DNA of 64,000 nucleotides. Source: Chthoniobacteraceae bacterium. GTDB lineage: Bacteria > Verrucomicrobiota > Verrucomicrobiia > Chthoniobacterales > Chthoniobacteraceae. Numbering within the stretch: the stretch's first letter is position 1; each line of letters starts with the position of its first letter. The DNA is taken from the NCBI GenBank assembly GCA_028293625.1, contig JAQGOL010000024.1, positions 1 through 64,000 of the forward strand. The letters run 5' to 3'. Made by a program: the position numbers and the translations under genes. Of the stretch, positions 1 to 9,139 are shown in pieces. The notes below the pieces were generated by a model that saw nothing but the letters and a program-made list of their open reading frames with translations, did not search any database and was not told where the DNA came from.

Positions 1-1
1 A

Positions 2-484
2 GCGGGGATTGTAAAAAATCCGGCCGACTACCGTTGGTGCGGCTACGCGGAGGCGATGGCCGGGAACGGGCGCGCGCGGCTTGGGCTTCGGACGGCTGTG
101 GAGGCACTGGTGAGGGAAAGCGGGGTACCGCTTGAGAGCACGATGGAACAATACCGGTGCTACCTCTATTTTGCCGGAGAGGAACTAGAGGAAGAGGTCA
201 CGGCCGACGGGCTTGAAGCGGCGCGCAAAGGGTTCAGCGCGGAGGAGGTTCAGGCGATACTTCAAAGTGGCGGAAGAATCCCGCTATCGGAGGCCATCCG
301 ACACAGGGTGCGTTATTTTTGCGATGGTCAGGTGTTTGGGAGCCGGGCTTTTGTGAATGAATTCTTTGCCACGCACCGCGAACGCTTCGGAAGGAAGCGA
401 ACAAGCGGAGCGCGACCGCTGCGCGGGATTGACGCAGGAGATCTCTGGACGATCCGCGATCTGCGGTTGCAGGTGATAAGCTAA
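2..484 (+). CDS. REP-associated tyrosine transposase (RAYT), 3' part only
   Basis: The open frame runs in from before the window and ends at 484, giving 160 residues. It aligns end to end with residues 184-343 of the complete transposase at 35601-36632; both begin with AGIVK and share the YRWCGYA block and the C-terminal RYFCDG, FGxxRxSGARPL and DLR blocks. The catalytic HUH and tyrosine part lies outside the window. RAYTs are single-copy relatives of IS200 transposases that act on REP palindromes. No REP-like sequence was seen just after the stop, unlike the second copy. Whether this copy is intact cannot be judged from the window. Confidence 0.85.
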   Translation, partial: AGIVKNPADYRWCGYAEAMAGNGRARLGLRTAVEALVRESGVPLESTMEQYRCYLYFAGEELEEEVTADGLEAARKGFSAEEVQAILQSGGRIPLSEAIRHRVRYFCDGQVFGSRAFVNEFFATHRERFGRKRTSGARPLRGIDAGDLWTIRDLRLQVIS

Positions 485-1254
485 AGAGCCGGGAGCGCTA
501 AGTGCTGGATTTTGCGCGCAGCGCCCTGAATGGAAGGATCCGGATCGCGTCCCTTGCTCCGGGAGCATAAGCGGTTCGCACAACATCGAAGCTTTCCGTG
601 CTGGACAGTTCGGAAAGCCGGCTCCACTTCCTTGCACATCCTCTCAATCAATGCGCGGTCGTTTCTCGTACTCAGTGCTCAGCTCCCTTCAGTGCTCCTT
701 GCTTTTAGTAAATCTCACGGTTCATCTATCCGAAATCGCGTTCAACTACGTGAAGGGCCTCGATGTATGCCTCGTTTGCCATCAATGAGGCGACTGAATT
801 TATCAATCCGACAAATGCCTTGGAATAGATGGGTGCGAAACGTCCAATTGTTTCAACCGCAGTCGAGGATGTGGTGTGCAATTTTCCGACGTCGCGCGCG
901 TGGCTGGCAATAAGGGAGATTTCATTTAAGCGTGCGAAGAAGCGGTGCGGCGTCCTGATTGCCTGCAGATCGGCCGGGGTCGCGCACTTGCCTCTCGTAA
1001 CTCCTGGGAGGCCATCGTCACTCAGCTTGAAAGGCGCATAGGGCTTGAAGCAAGGTGGCAGTTGGAGAGATTCCTTGCACAAGCAGGCGCGGCGCCTTTG
1101 GCCATTTGGCAATGATTTACCGCACTTGCGCGCAGACGGGTGGAAAGCAGATTAGGCAGAGCGGTTTCCTGCAACGCATTACCTTCAGATCAGCTTGCTG
1201 GGAACCAACTTCGCACTTGGAGCCGAATAGTTAGTCAACCCTATCTCCACCCTT
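485..1254. other. 770-base stretch without a confident gene
   Basis: I see no convincing gene here. A minus-strand frame at 726-1112 could encode a helical 128-residue protein but shows no known motif and no clear ribosome binding site, and a plus-strand frame overlaps it. The stretch follows a transposase gene and may be eroded DNA. Confidence 0.5.
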
Positions 1255-1791
1255 ATGGATTCCATCAATAAGAATCAACCAGAAGACAACCACGAGGATC
1301 TCATCGAGAAGGAAGCAATCGAAAAGATCAAGGAGATCGTCGATAAAACCCAGACCTGCTTTTTCTGCACGGCCATTGCCATGCGCGAATCGAGCGCGGC
1401 GCGGCCCATGAGCGTTCAGGAAGTCGATGAGCAGGGGAACCTCTGGTTTTTAAGCGCCAACGACAGCCATAAAAACCAGGAACTGGCCGCCAATGCTGCT
1501 GTAAAACTTTACTTCCAAGGCTCCGAACATTCCGGGTTCCTTCAGCTTGAAGGCAACGCGACGATCAGCCGGGATCAGACGCGGATTAAAGAATTGTGGA
1601 AACCGATTTTGAAGACCTGGTTTACTGAAGGCGTCGACGATCCTCGCATCACGGCAATCAAGTTCACGCCCTCTGAAGGCTATTATTGGGATACCAAACA
1701 CGGGGCAGCCGTAGCGGGGATCAAAATGTTGATCGGCGCGGTTATTGGAAAGACGCTCGATGATTCCATCGAGGGCAAAATCGTGATCTGA
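1255..1791 (+). CDS. general stress protein 26-like, pyridoxamine-phosphate-oxidase fold
   Basis: A 178-residue protein with the split-barrel flavin-binding fold of the general stress protein 26 family. Visible family features are the ARPM motif near residues 49-52 followed by a strand ending in LWFLS, then the DSHKNQEL segment where these proteins contact the flavin phosphate, and a late EGYYWD block. Members bind FMN or FAD; the physiological reaction is usually unknown, so a stress-related flavin protein is as far as the call goes. The N-terminal 25 residues are acidic and helical. It stands alone, with about 120 bases to the next gene. The ATG at 1255 is the only sensible start. Confidence 0.85.
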   Translation: MDSINKNQPEDNHEDLIEKEAIEKIKEIVDKTQTCFFCTAIAMRESSAARPMSVQEVDEQGNLWFLSANDSHKNQELAANAAVKLYFQGSEHSGFLQLEGNATISRDQTRIKELWKPILKTWFTEGVDDPRITAIKFTPSEGYYWDTKHGAAVAGIKMLIGAVIGKTLDDSIEGKIVI

Positions 1792-1922
1792 AGGCGCTGC
1801 CACGGCGAGTTCTGTTGGTCTCTTAAAACGGCGAGACGGCTTCAGATTCGCGCTCTCTCAGAACCACGTTTATTCTATCCGGCGACTAGTGGAATGCCCG
1901 CCAGAGCGCATTGACCATTCCC

Positions 1923-3527
1923 ATGCCAAGAATTTCCACCGTGTTGCCGATGGAGAAGCAGCCAGCTGGTTCAGATGAGCAGACGCATGCCATCGCGTTT
2001 CATCGGTACCCGGAATCGTTTGCCGCGGCTCGGAAGCGAAACCGTCAATTGCTTTTTATTGCCGGCCCAACCAATTCCGGCAAAACGTACGCCGCGTTCC
2101 GGGAATTGATGGGAGCCACCCATGGCATTTACCTGGCTCCTTTGCGCCTCATGGCGGCCGAGTTCTGGGACCGGTTAAAAAGTGAAGGAATTTCCTGCTC
2201 CCTGGTGACTGGCGAAGAACGCATCATTGATCCGCAGGCACGGTATATTTCTTCAACCATTGAAATGCTGGCGCCTGAGGCGGATCACGACGTAGCCGTC
2301 ATTGATGAAGTGCAAATGATTGCAGACAAAGACCGTGGCTGGGCATGGACACAGGCGATTGTTGGGGTCAATGCACGGCGTGTAATTCTCGTCGGCTCGG
2401 CTGATTCCGAGCCGGTGGTGCGGGCACTGGCGGAGCGGCTGGGGGAATCTTTGGAAATAGTGCGCACCGAAAGACTCACACCCCTGGAGGTTGCCTCCCA
2501 CCCTTATCACCCAAAGCAGCGGCTGGAAGCGGGCACAGCCGTCATTTCATTTTCCCGGCGCGATGTCCTTCATTGGAAACAAACCCTCGGCGGCGCGGAT
2601 TGCGCGGCAATCTACGGGGCGCTTTCCCCTGAAGTGCGCAGAAATGAATCCCGCCGGTTTGCCTCCGGAGAAGCACGGGCGGTCTCAGCCACCGATGCAA
2701 TCGGCATGGGACTTAATCTGCCGGTTAAAACCATCGTTTTTACCACGCTTGAAAAATGGGACGGCACCGAGGAGATAACCTTGAGCGACTCGGCAATCCG
2801 GCAGATCGCGGGTCGTGCGGGTCGCTACGGGATGCATGAAAGCGGCGTTGTCACCGCAATGGACTGGGATGATTTAAAGAAAATCCAGCACGCCCTGCAT
2901 ATGCCACCCAAATCATTGCCGGTGGTTGCGCCCATCGCTCCGCACCTGGCGATGCTTCGGGTGCTCTCCGCTCAGAGCGGGCGCCGCGATCTGGTGTCGC
3001 TCCTGGAGGAGTTTGCGGCTTTGCCCGAGGAAGAAGGCCTGTTTCGCAAGGCGGACGTTTCAGCGATGCGCGAGCTGGCGTCGATGATTGCGGAGATCCG
3101 GCTTCCCCTGGAATCGCAGTTTACCCTTTGCGTCTGTCCGATTGATATCAAGGAGAAGCGGCACGTGCGCCAGTGGTTGCACTGGGTCGATTCCGTGGCT
3201 GAACGCATTCCTTCCCCGCTGCCTCATTGCCGATTTTATTCGCCTGAAGGCGCCACCTCTTCCTCTGAAAAGCTTTATTATGCCGAAGCCCAGGTGCGTC
3301 TCCTGGCTGCCTATCGATGGATGCATCACCGCCTGCCCTTGCTTTTCCCGGACGCGGACGAAGCAGCTGCGGTTTCACATGAGACCAATGCGTTTATTTC
3401 CAATTCACTCCGGCTGCGGGTGGGCAAAAATTGCGGAACTTGTGGCAAACCACTCCGCTCCAACAGCCGGGGTGCACAATGCGGCCGCTGTTACCGGCTG
3501 CAGTTCGCTGAGGAAGAAGACGAGTAG
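1923..3527 (+). CDS. SUV3-like superfamily 2 RNA helicase with C-terminal zinc ribbon
   Basis: A 534-residue helicase resembling the mitochondrial degradosome helicase SUV3. Motif I reads GPTNSGKT (about residues 48-55), motif II is IDEVQM, and motif VI is QIAGRAGRYG; the following region fits the SUV3 C-terminal part. The family unwinds RNA with ATP and normally partners an exoribonuclease. None is nearby. The last 40 residues carry CGTCG and CGRC pairs, a probable zinc ribbon. ATG 1923 is preferred; an in-frame TTG at 1911 would add four residues. Helicase identity is firm. The RNA role is carried over from the family. Confidence 0.85.
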   Translation: MPRISTVLPMEKQPAGSDEQTHAIAFHRYPESFAAARKRNRQLLFIAGPTNSGKTYAAFRELMGATHGIYLAPLRLMAAEFWDRLKSEGISCSLVTGEERIIDPQARYISSTIEMLAPEADHDVAVIDEVQMIADKDRGWAWTQAIVGVNARRVILVGSADSEPVVRALAERLGESLEIVRTERLTPLEVASHPYHPKQRLEAGTAVISFSRRDVLHWKQTLGGADCAAIYGALSPEVRRNESRRFASGEARAVSATDAIGMGLNLPVKTIVFTTLEKWDGTEEITLSDSAIRQIAGRAGRYGMHESGVVTAMDWDDLKKIQHALHMPPKSLPVVAPIAPHLAMLRVLSAQSGRRDLVSLLEEFAALPEEEGLFRKADVSAMRELASMIAEIRLPLESQFTLCVCPIDIKEKRHVRQWLHWVDSVAERIPSPLPHCRFYSPEGATSSSEKLYYAEAQVRLLAAYRWMHHRLPLLFPDADEAAAVSHETNAFISNSLRLRVGKNCGTCGKPLRSNSRGAQCGRCYRLQFAEEEDE

Positions 3528-3651
3528 TCTTAAGTCGGGTAAATCCGGCTCCGGCCGTGCGATGAGGCAAACAACATCGAGGCGTATGTCGCCTGCGAAT
3601 CGGTAAAAAAGCTGCCTGCATGAAAGTGCAACAGCATTCCAAAATACGGCG

Positions 3652-4545
3652 CTACCCTTTTAGCTGACTAAATAAAGTTCCGGCATTTTTAATGGCGTAC
3701 TCATCGCGGTCGTTATTGAAATAGGCCCAGGTTCGCGTTGCTCCACTTGTTCGAATTCTATCGGCCCATACAGCCATTTCATCGGATGTATAGTTATGCC
3801 TGTACCACTGCTTTATTCCGTGGAAGCGAACGTAAATTTCGTCCGCGGTCTTTACAAGTTCGTCCGGAAGCCGCGGTCCGCTGCAGGAGCAGAAAATCGT
3901 GCCGGAATCGCGGAAAGCCGTAAAGACCGTCTCATTCCACCAGCTGCGGTGCCGGAACTCCACGACGTTTCGCCGGGTCGGATCGAGTTGGGAAAGGATC
4001 CGGTCCAGGCGGGCGCGGGTGTAATGGAAGCTCGGTGGTAACTGAAAGAGAAAGCAGCCCATATGCGAGCCAAGCAGGTCGGCAATATGGCAGAAGTCGC
4101 GCACCAATGTCTTTGTGCCGGTAAAACGTTTGACGTGCGTAATAAGTTCCGAGGCTTTAATGGTGTAGACAAAGTCCCGCTCGCCCAGTTGGCGGACCCA
4201 TGTGCGGACTGTGGCCACCGTTGGCCAGGAGTAGAACGGCGCATTCAATTCCACTGTCTTGAAGTGGTCAGCATAGTGAGCAAACCATTCGCCTGTCGGC
4301 ATGCCCGCCGGATAAAAGCCACCACGCCAGTGCCAGTAAAACCACCCTGAACAGCCAACATTTATCGTAGGCAGGGAAGAATGCGCTTCCTGAAGTATTA
4401 AAGGGTTGTCGTGCCAGGCAATTCGGGCGGTATGCATCTTTTGCGCTCTCCCGACGTTTTCTTCTCGTTGCCTGGCGCGCCTCGCTTCCCGTTTTGCGCG
4501 GCGCTCCTCTTTGGTAAGCAACGGTTTGATTTGAGGCGCGGCCAT
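3652..4545 (-). CDS. DUF72 (YecE-like) family protein
   Basis: A 297-residue protein of the DUF72 family, which has a TIM-barrel fold and no agreed biochemical role. Family landmarks in order are GCSGW around residue 65, a VELNAPFY segment, VKRFTG, FQLPPSF, VVEFRH with SWW, and YVRFHG followed by an AYFNND block. The first 40 residues are very basic (many Arg/Lys, few hydrophobics) and look like an added tail, or the true start may lie at a later Met such as residue 37. The gene is convergent with the helicase gene and has about 125 bases between the stops. Confidence 0.85.
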   Translation of the reverse strand: MAAPQIKPLLTKEERRAKREARRARQREENVGRAQKMHTARIAWHDNPLILQEAHSSLPTINVGCSGWFYWHWRGGFYPAGMPTGEWFAHYADHFKTVELNAPFYSWPTVATVRTWVRQLGERDFVYTIKASELITHVKRFTGTKTLVRDFCHIADLLGSHMGCFLFQLPPSFHYTRARLDRILSQLDPTRRNVVEFRHRSWWNETVFTAFRDSGTIFCSCSGPRLPDELVKTADEIYVRFHGIKQWYRHNYTSDEMAVWADRIRTSGATRTWAYFNNDRDEYAIKNAGTLFSQLKG

Positions 4546-5119
4546 TTTAGCTTTTTTTAGGCAACTTAATTAGCCGCATTGTTTTCCATGGCTCCGAGAA
4601 CGCGGCGTCGAGGCACTTGTGCTGGCCTCTCTTCGGAACCGATGAATTTAAGATGCTCCATAAAAGCTCCAATTTGCTGCTTTAAGTTGTTCTCTTAACT
4701 ATTCGCAGCTCGGCAAGGGGTGGGCTCCCAGCGGATCGGTGCCGGGCCATTAAATCAGCAAGTGTCCAAAAGCCCATAAGTAGGCATTCTTCCACTTCAC
4801 AAAGCCGTTGCCAGAAACCCGGAATCGCAATCACCGTGTGCGCAAAGCCCGCCAGAGCAGGCCGCCAAACGACGTTCCGGTTTTCCCAATGAACTTGGAA
4901 GCGCCTGGTCATTCAGTGGAGCCCGTTCTGAAGACTGCGATCTGCAGCCGAATCCCAATGAACTATTTCTATCCATTCATTTGCGGAAAAGAATAGATAT
5001 GGCCCGCTGTTAGATGGTTTTCAGGTGCGGCTCCCCGAAGAAGTCGAGGTATACTCTATTGGCACGATACCGGCTAGGGGATTCCTGCAATCCGCCGATG
5101 AATTGGCGGGTTTCATCGT
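4546..5119. other. 574-base gap without a confident gene
   Basis: No supported gene. A minus-strand frame of 76 codons at 4682-4912 has no family resemblance. Just before the next start codon a small inverted repeat (CCGCC at 5092-5096, GGCGG at 5105-5109) could fold over the upstream leader. The stretch may hold diverging promoters for the DUF72 and von Willebrand genes. Confidence 0.5.
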
Positions 5120-6160
5120 ATGCTTAGCGCCTCAACTTCCCCACGTCCCCCAGCCACGTTTAGTTCTTCTCGCACTAATAACGTGATAGCTTTTATCGCC
5201 ACCACACGATTTATCACGATCTCACTGCTAATCCATTTCGTGCTTATCATTGCGAGCGGAAGCTTTGTGCTTTTCAAGGCCGATACCAGTCGCACGGATT
5301 TCATCACGGGTGGCGACGGATTTATACTAACGGCTGAGAATGCTCCTCAGATGCCAAAGGAGGATTTGATCGCGCCCGACGTTAAGCCCGAGGCTGTATC
5401 GACGCCGCCTTCTGTAGCACCGGCCATAGGTGCGATTACGTCAACAATGACGCAGACCGCTTTTACGATGGCGAGCCCCGCGTTGGGCGGCGCCGGCATA
5501 GAAGGCGTCGCGAAGTTGAATGCGCCAACCGCCGGCACAATCGGGCTTGGGACTCTCGGCAGCAGAGCCGGTGGCTCGGCGATGCGAATGTTCGGGGTCC
5601 AAAGTAAAGCAAACTCCATAGTCGTATGCCTTGATGTTTCCAGCAGCATGATAACCGGCGAGAAAAGTCTTCAGACCTACGAGGTTCTGGAGAAAGAAGT
5701 AATCAAGGTGATTCGTGATTTGAGCACCCTGGCTCGCTTTGGTGTAGTTGTCTTTTCGAAAGACGCTCAGACTTATCGTGATGTGCTGGTGCGTGCGACC
5801 AACGAGGAGAAAGACAAGGCTGTTAACTTCATCAAAAAGTTCGCGCCTATGCAGGCGCGCAATCCGAAAGCCTCCGTCGAGGAGCAGGAGTTTCATCACG
5901 GAACACGGGCAGATCGCGGACTTGAAATCGCCTTTACCATGCAGCCCGATGTGATTTTTTTTGTCTCAGATGGCGAGCCAACGGGCACTCTTCCCGCGCA
6001 AATTTTGGAGCAGGTCAAAGTCACGCAGCAGCAACTCCCGCGGCCTGCCATTATTAACGCCATCGCTTTCCTTGCGGATGGTGGCCAGAAATTTATGAAG
6101 GATCTGGCAAGCCAAAATCTTGGCGGCTTTCGAGAAATTAAGCCAAAGGACGTAAAGTGA
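5120..6160 (+). CDS. membrane-anchored von Willebrand factor A domain protein
   Basis: A 346-residue protein with one membrane segment (about residues 30-52) followed by a low-complexity Pro/Ala/Gly stretch and a vWA domain. The metal-site motif DVSSS lies at residues 172-176 and the later SDGEPTG loop supplies further metal ligands. The topology places the vWA domain outside the cytoplasm. Proteins of this layout bind partners through a metal ion; the partner is not evident, since no MoxR ATPase or secretion gene is adjacent. Start ATG 5120 is the first in frame. Confidence 0.8.
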   Translation: MLSASTSPRPPATFSSSRTNNVIAFIATTRFITISLLIHFVLIIASGSFVLFKADTSRTDFITGGDGFILTAENAPQMPKEDLIAPDVKPEAVSTPPSVAPAIGAITSTMTQTAFTMASPALGGAGIEGVAKLNAPTAGTIGLGTLGSRAGGSAMRMFGVQSKANSIVVCLDVSSSMITGEKSLQTYEVLEKEVIKVIRDLSTLARFGVVVFSKDAQTYRDVLVRATNEEKDKAVNFIKKFAPMQARNPKASVEEQEFHHGTRADRGLEIAFTMQPDVIFFVSDGEPTGTLPAQILEQVKVTQQQLPRPAIINAIAFLADGGQKFMKDLASQNLGGFREIKPKDVK

Positions 6161-6759
6161 TTCTTTCCCTTTACTCCATTTAGCCTCGTTAAGGAATCAA
6201 TGCGGTCGAGAGCTCTTAAGTAGCTCCCGGCAGGTCGGAACTTATTGCCATCGCGCCGTTAGCCGAGCATCGCATGGAATCCGCGCAGATCGGCGAAGTG
6301 CTTCGGATTAGTCAGGGCTTACGAAAGCGCCTTTGTAGGTGCCAATCGTCGATGGGAGAGTTATCTCCTGGCTCCGAGGATTTGCTGATTCGGAAAGTAA
6401 TGGCCCAGGCAGCTGATGCACATCTGTCCAGCGCCAGTGAAGTCTCTGCCCTTGCTTGATGAATAAGACATTGGTCTTAAGCACGGATTCCGGCTAAGCA
6501 ATCATCCATATGCCAGAGCAAAGCACAGTCAGGGAGCGGGCGGAGTATGGCTTGGAGACGGTTCCCGCCGACCGAATGATTTCCGTTCTGGTGAGGAATT
6601 TGTTTTGGTCTATCAGACGCTGGCCGAGTTCGTGCAGTTTTTCCATCAACCCACCCGAGGATGTTCGCTTTGATCATTCTCTGTTGCTCAACTACTTTGC
6701 GGAGACCAACAAGCGCGGAGGTGCCCAATAAGATCTCTTGACCGACCCGCAGGCAAGCT
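6161..6759. other. 600-base gap, probably eroded DNA
   Basis: Short frames on both strands (for example 6274-6459, 6510-6731 plus and 6477-6728 minus) have no recognisable protein features. I see no RNA gene or repeat. Confidence 0.5.
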
Positions 6760-7332
6760 GTGCCAACGAGCGGCCTGTGTCGGTTAGTGCCGCTGTCTGG
6801 CTTACTCCTCGCGTTTTATGGACAAATACTGATGCAAGTTGTTTTTTCATTTCTGGCCGCACTGGTCGTGCTCAACTTCGCTTTGCGGGGTAACGACTCA
6901 TTTAGCTTGCTGGCCATCAGCGGCATCGCCTGGGCTGTGGCTTTTGTTTTTATCGCTATTTCGTTTCGCTTTCAGCCAGGTTCCATTCGCTCAAATCGCA
7001 TGTGGGCCATGATCGGAGCCGCGTATCTTTTAACGCTTTCCATAGTCGTCACCCGCTGGCCGGTCCGCCTTGGACCGGTTATTTACCGTTCTCAGTTTCA
7101 GGCGCTTGCCGACCGAGTTGCCTCAGGTGAACATTTCTCTACGCCGCGGTACATCGGGCCGTTTATTTTCGAGCGCGGCCAGGTTGAGCGCGGGTTCGTT
7201 TGCCTATGGACTGACTTGGATCGAGCCGGACGCTCTGGCTTCATCCGAGGGTCGACCGAGCATGCCCTCCCATTCAACGCCTGGTCTGCCATCTCAGCCG
7301 GTTCAGAATGGCGCTTTCTTGTGGAAGACTGA
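6760..7332 (+). CDS. hypothetical membrane protein
   Basis: A possible 190-residue protein starting at GTG 6760, or 166 residues from ATG 6832, which is more plausible because it begins directly with a hydrophobic segment. Three hydrophobic stretches (about residues 1-20, 27-46 and 62-78 of the shorter form) are followed by a soluble tail of roughly 85 residues. The tail shows no motif I recognise. The tail is less protein-like than the membrane part, so this may be a gene with a decayed 3' end. Confidence 0.4.
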   Translation: MPTSGLCRLVPLSGLLLAFYGQILMQVVFSFLAALVVLNFALRGNDSFSLLAISGIAWAVAFVFIAISFRFQPGSIRSNRMWAMIGAAYLLTLSIVVTRWPVRLGPVIYRSQFQALADRVASGEHFSTPRYIGPFIFERGQVERGFVCLWTDLDRAGRSGFIRGSTEHALPFNAWSAISAGSEWRFLVED

Positions 7333-7665
7333 TTTCAACGCAGCTGCGGTAACGCCATTACCGTGAGCTTCTCCGCGAAGTGCCTGCTCAGGCCGGCGTC
7401 GCGTTTCCGAATCTGGGCCACCGTTATCAAGTCGGATCAATCCGTTGTAGATGGCGCCGCCGGAGTCGCCGCTGTTGCCAAGCAGGAGTACGACATTCAT
7501 TGCTCGAGTGGCATGCTTGCCAACCTGGGCGCGTTTTCCGCAAGTCCTCCTTGGAAATCAGAACAAAAGCGGGCGTCACCCAATAAAACATGCAACGCGT
7601 AACTTACCGATGATCTTGACTTCCTTCGCTTGGGGTTCGGCAGGCATCGATTGTTATCCTCGGCC
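7333..7665. other. 330-base gap with a trypsin-like motif on the minus strand
   Basis: No intact gene. The minus strand at about 7430-7480 reads GDSGGAIYNG, the active-site serine signature of chymotrypsin-like proteases, in a 65-codon frame (7303-7500). No His or Asp region is visible upstream in that frame, so it is either a relic or chance. Confidence 0.3.
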
Positions 7666-7986
7666 ATGAGAGCGCCCGATTTCGAACAGAGGGTCACACG
7701 TGGCTTGGCGCATTGGGTGATTTCAGTAAATCACGACCCTGTAACGCAAAAGCTTGCCGTTGAATTAACACATGCCCCGGGCGGTTCGAAAACTCAGCGC
7801 GTTCTTGAATTTGCTGACGTTTCCTTGCTTAAAAATACCTGGATTGCTCGTGAGGAAGATTGTCAGGAGGGGTTAATTGGTGCGCATGAGGAAGTGATCA
7901 GTTCCGGTATTCGATATGCGTTCGTAACTGATCAACGGGAAATTACTTTTGAGATTAGAACGCAATTACGAATTTATGAGATGTAA
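7666..7986 (+). CDS. hypothetical protein, 106 residues
   Basis: A small soluble protein of mixed strands and helices with no signal peptide or membrane segment. The start ATG 7666 (MRAPDFEQ) is chosen over a GTG-region start 36 bases upstream because the extra residues look non-coding. The body reads like a genuine protein (regular alternation of hydrophobic and charged residues), but no family is recognised. It lies about 100 bases before the YcxB-like gene on the same strand and could share its transcript. Confidence 0.45.
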   Translation: MRAPDFEQRVTRGLAHWVISVNHDPVTQKLAVELTHAPGGSKTQRVLEFADVSLLKNTWIAREEDCQEGLIGAHEEVISSGIRYAFVTDQREITFEIRTQLRIYEM

Positions 7987-8084
7987 CGAGATGGCGGTTG
8001 CCGCTGCATTGCCGTCGGCTTAATACTTTGCGCCGAGATCGCAGGCACTGACCTGGAAAATTTGGTGACCGTTGATTTCCTACT

Positions 8085-8627
8085 ATGATGACCGTCAAAT
8101 TCACCCTTGAGCCGGCAGACATAAAAGCATTCTCCGCGCATAATCGCAGGCATAGTCCTCAGCACAAGCGGATGCGATACATCATGTTTTTTGTATTTGC
8201 TGCGTTAAGCCTGCATTATGGTCTGACTAGTTATCATGAACCGCTGCGGCAGGTCGTCGGCTTCTCTGTCGCCTTTGCCGTGTATCTTGTTGTAGCGTGG
8301 CTGAGCGGGCATCTCCTGCGGACAGTTGCCTTTTGGCGGTCATTTACATCGCAACAGCAACCGGGCCTTTTTTGCGAGCACTCCATCACGCTGGCAGACG
8401 ATGCCGTCGTTGAGGTTACTTCCGTTAATGAAGGCCGGAATCTTTGGTCTGGCATTCATAGCGTCATCAACGCATCCAAATACATCTACATTTTCGTCGC
8501 CGCCAACTCGGCGCACTTGATTCCGAAGCGGGCGTTTTCAAGCCCTGAGATGGCGGACGCATTTTTCCAACGAGCCAGTCAGTTGCATTCCAATGCCCGA
8601 AAAGGCGAACAAGCGTGCCGAGTCTGA
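8085..8627 (+). CDS. YcxB-like membrane protein
   Basis: A 180-residue protein with two adjacent membrane segments (about residues 31-46 and 55-75) and a C-terminal cytoplasmic domain of the YcxB-like type. The typical pattern is present: a strand with ITLADDAVVEV, then a Trp-containing SGIHSVI segment, a YIYIFVAANSAHLIPKRAF segment, and a final helix. The family is widespread in bacteria and has no known function. Two consecutive ATG codons (8085, 8088) can serve as start. Confidence 0.7.
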   Translation: MMTVKFTLEPADIKAFSAHNRRHSPQHKRMRYIMFFVFAALSLHYGLTSYHEPLRQVVGFSVAFAVYLVVAWLSGHLLRTVAFWRSFTSQQQPGLFCEHSITLADDAVVEVTSVNEGRNLWSGIHSVINASKYIYIFVAANSAHLIPKRAFSSPEMADAFFQRASQLHSNARKGEQACRV

Positions 8628-8911
8628 ATGGCAGTCGTTCGAGAATTCAGAATATTTCTCTGTTTTGAGTGCGGCGCGATGGAATTTTTCGACGGCGACA
8701 AAAGCATTGGAAGCACGGGTATCGGTAGCTCGCCTGGGGATCTTGATTCCATATTACTCCAGGCGGGTGTCCCTTTGGTCGATCGCTAACGCACTCTGGC
8801 TGAACGTCGTTGAACAATCCGGGCTTGGGGCAGAGCTTCTGACGCGGAGAAAGCTCCAAAAATAGTCCTTTCCCTTTGGTTGCGATCTGGCAGAGTTGCT
8901 CAACTTCAACC

Positions 8912-8982
8912 GCGGGTGTAGCTCAATGGTAGAGCGGTAGCCTTCCAAGCTACTTACGAGGGTTCGATTCCCTTCACCCGCT
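8912..8982 (+). tRNA. tRNA-Gly (anticodon TCC)
   Basis: A 71-base cloverleaf. The acceptor stem GCGGGTG pairs with CACCCGC (8975-8981), with T as discriminator. The D arm contains AGCTCAATGGTAGAGC, and the anticodon stem GTAGC/GCTAC encloses CTTCCAA with anticodon TCC. The T arm has the GGTTCGATTCC core. CCA is not encoded. It reads GGA (and by wobble GGG) glycine codons. No integrase or attachment duplicate is visible beside it. Confidence 0.95.
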
Positions 8983-9139
8983 CTCTTTTCGGGTTTGCCG
9001 GGCGGTTGCGAAGTTTGTTGAGTCTTAGAAACGTTGATCAGCGTATTCCGAATGAGACGTCCGTCCTATTATTCGGATATTTATCCACTCGCTTAAACCA
9101 TAATGAATGGGTTATGGGTAAGTGAAAGGTCCCCCCTCT

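Noticed and set aside
726-1112. Possible minus-strand gene of 128 codons
   Set aside because: It is helical and not impossible, but no motif, no clear start and an overlapping plus frame leave too little support.
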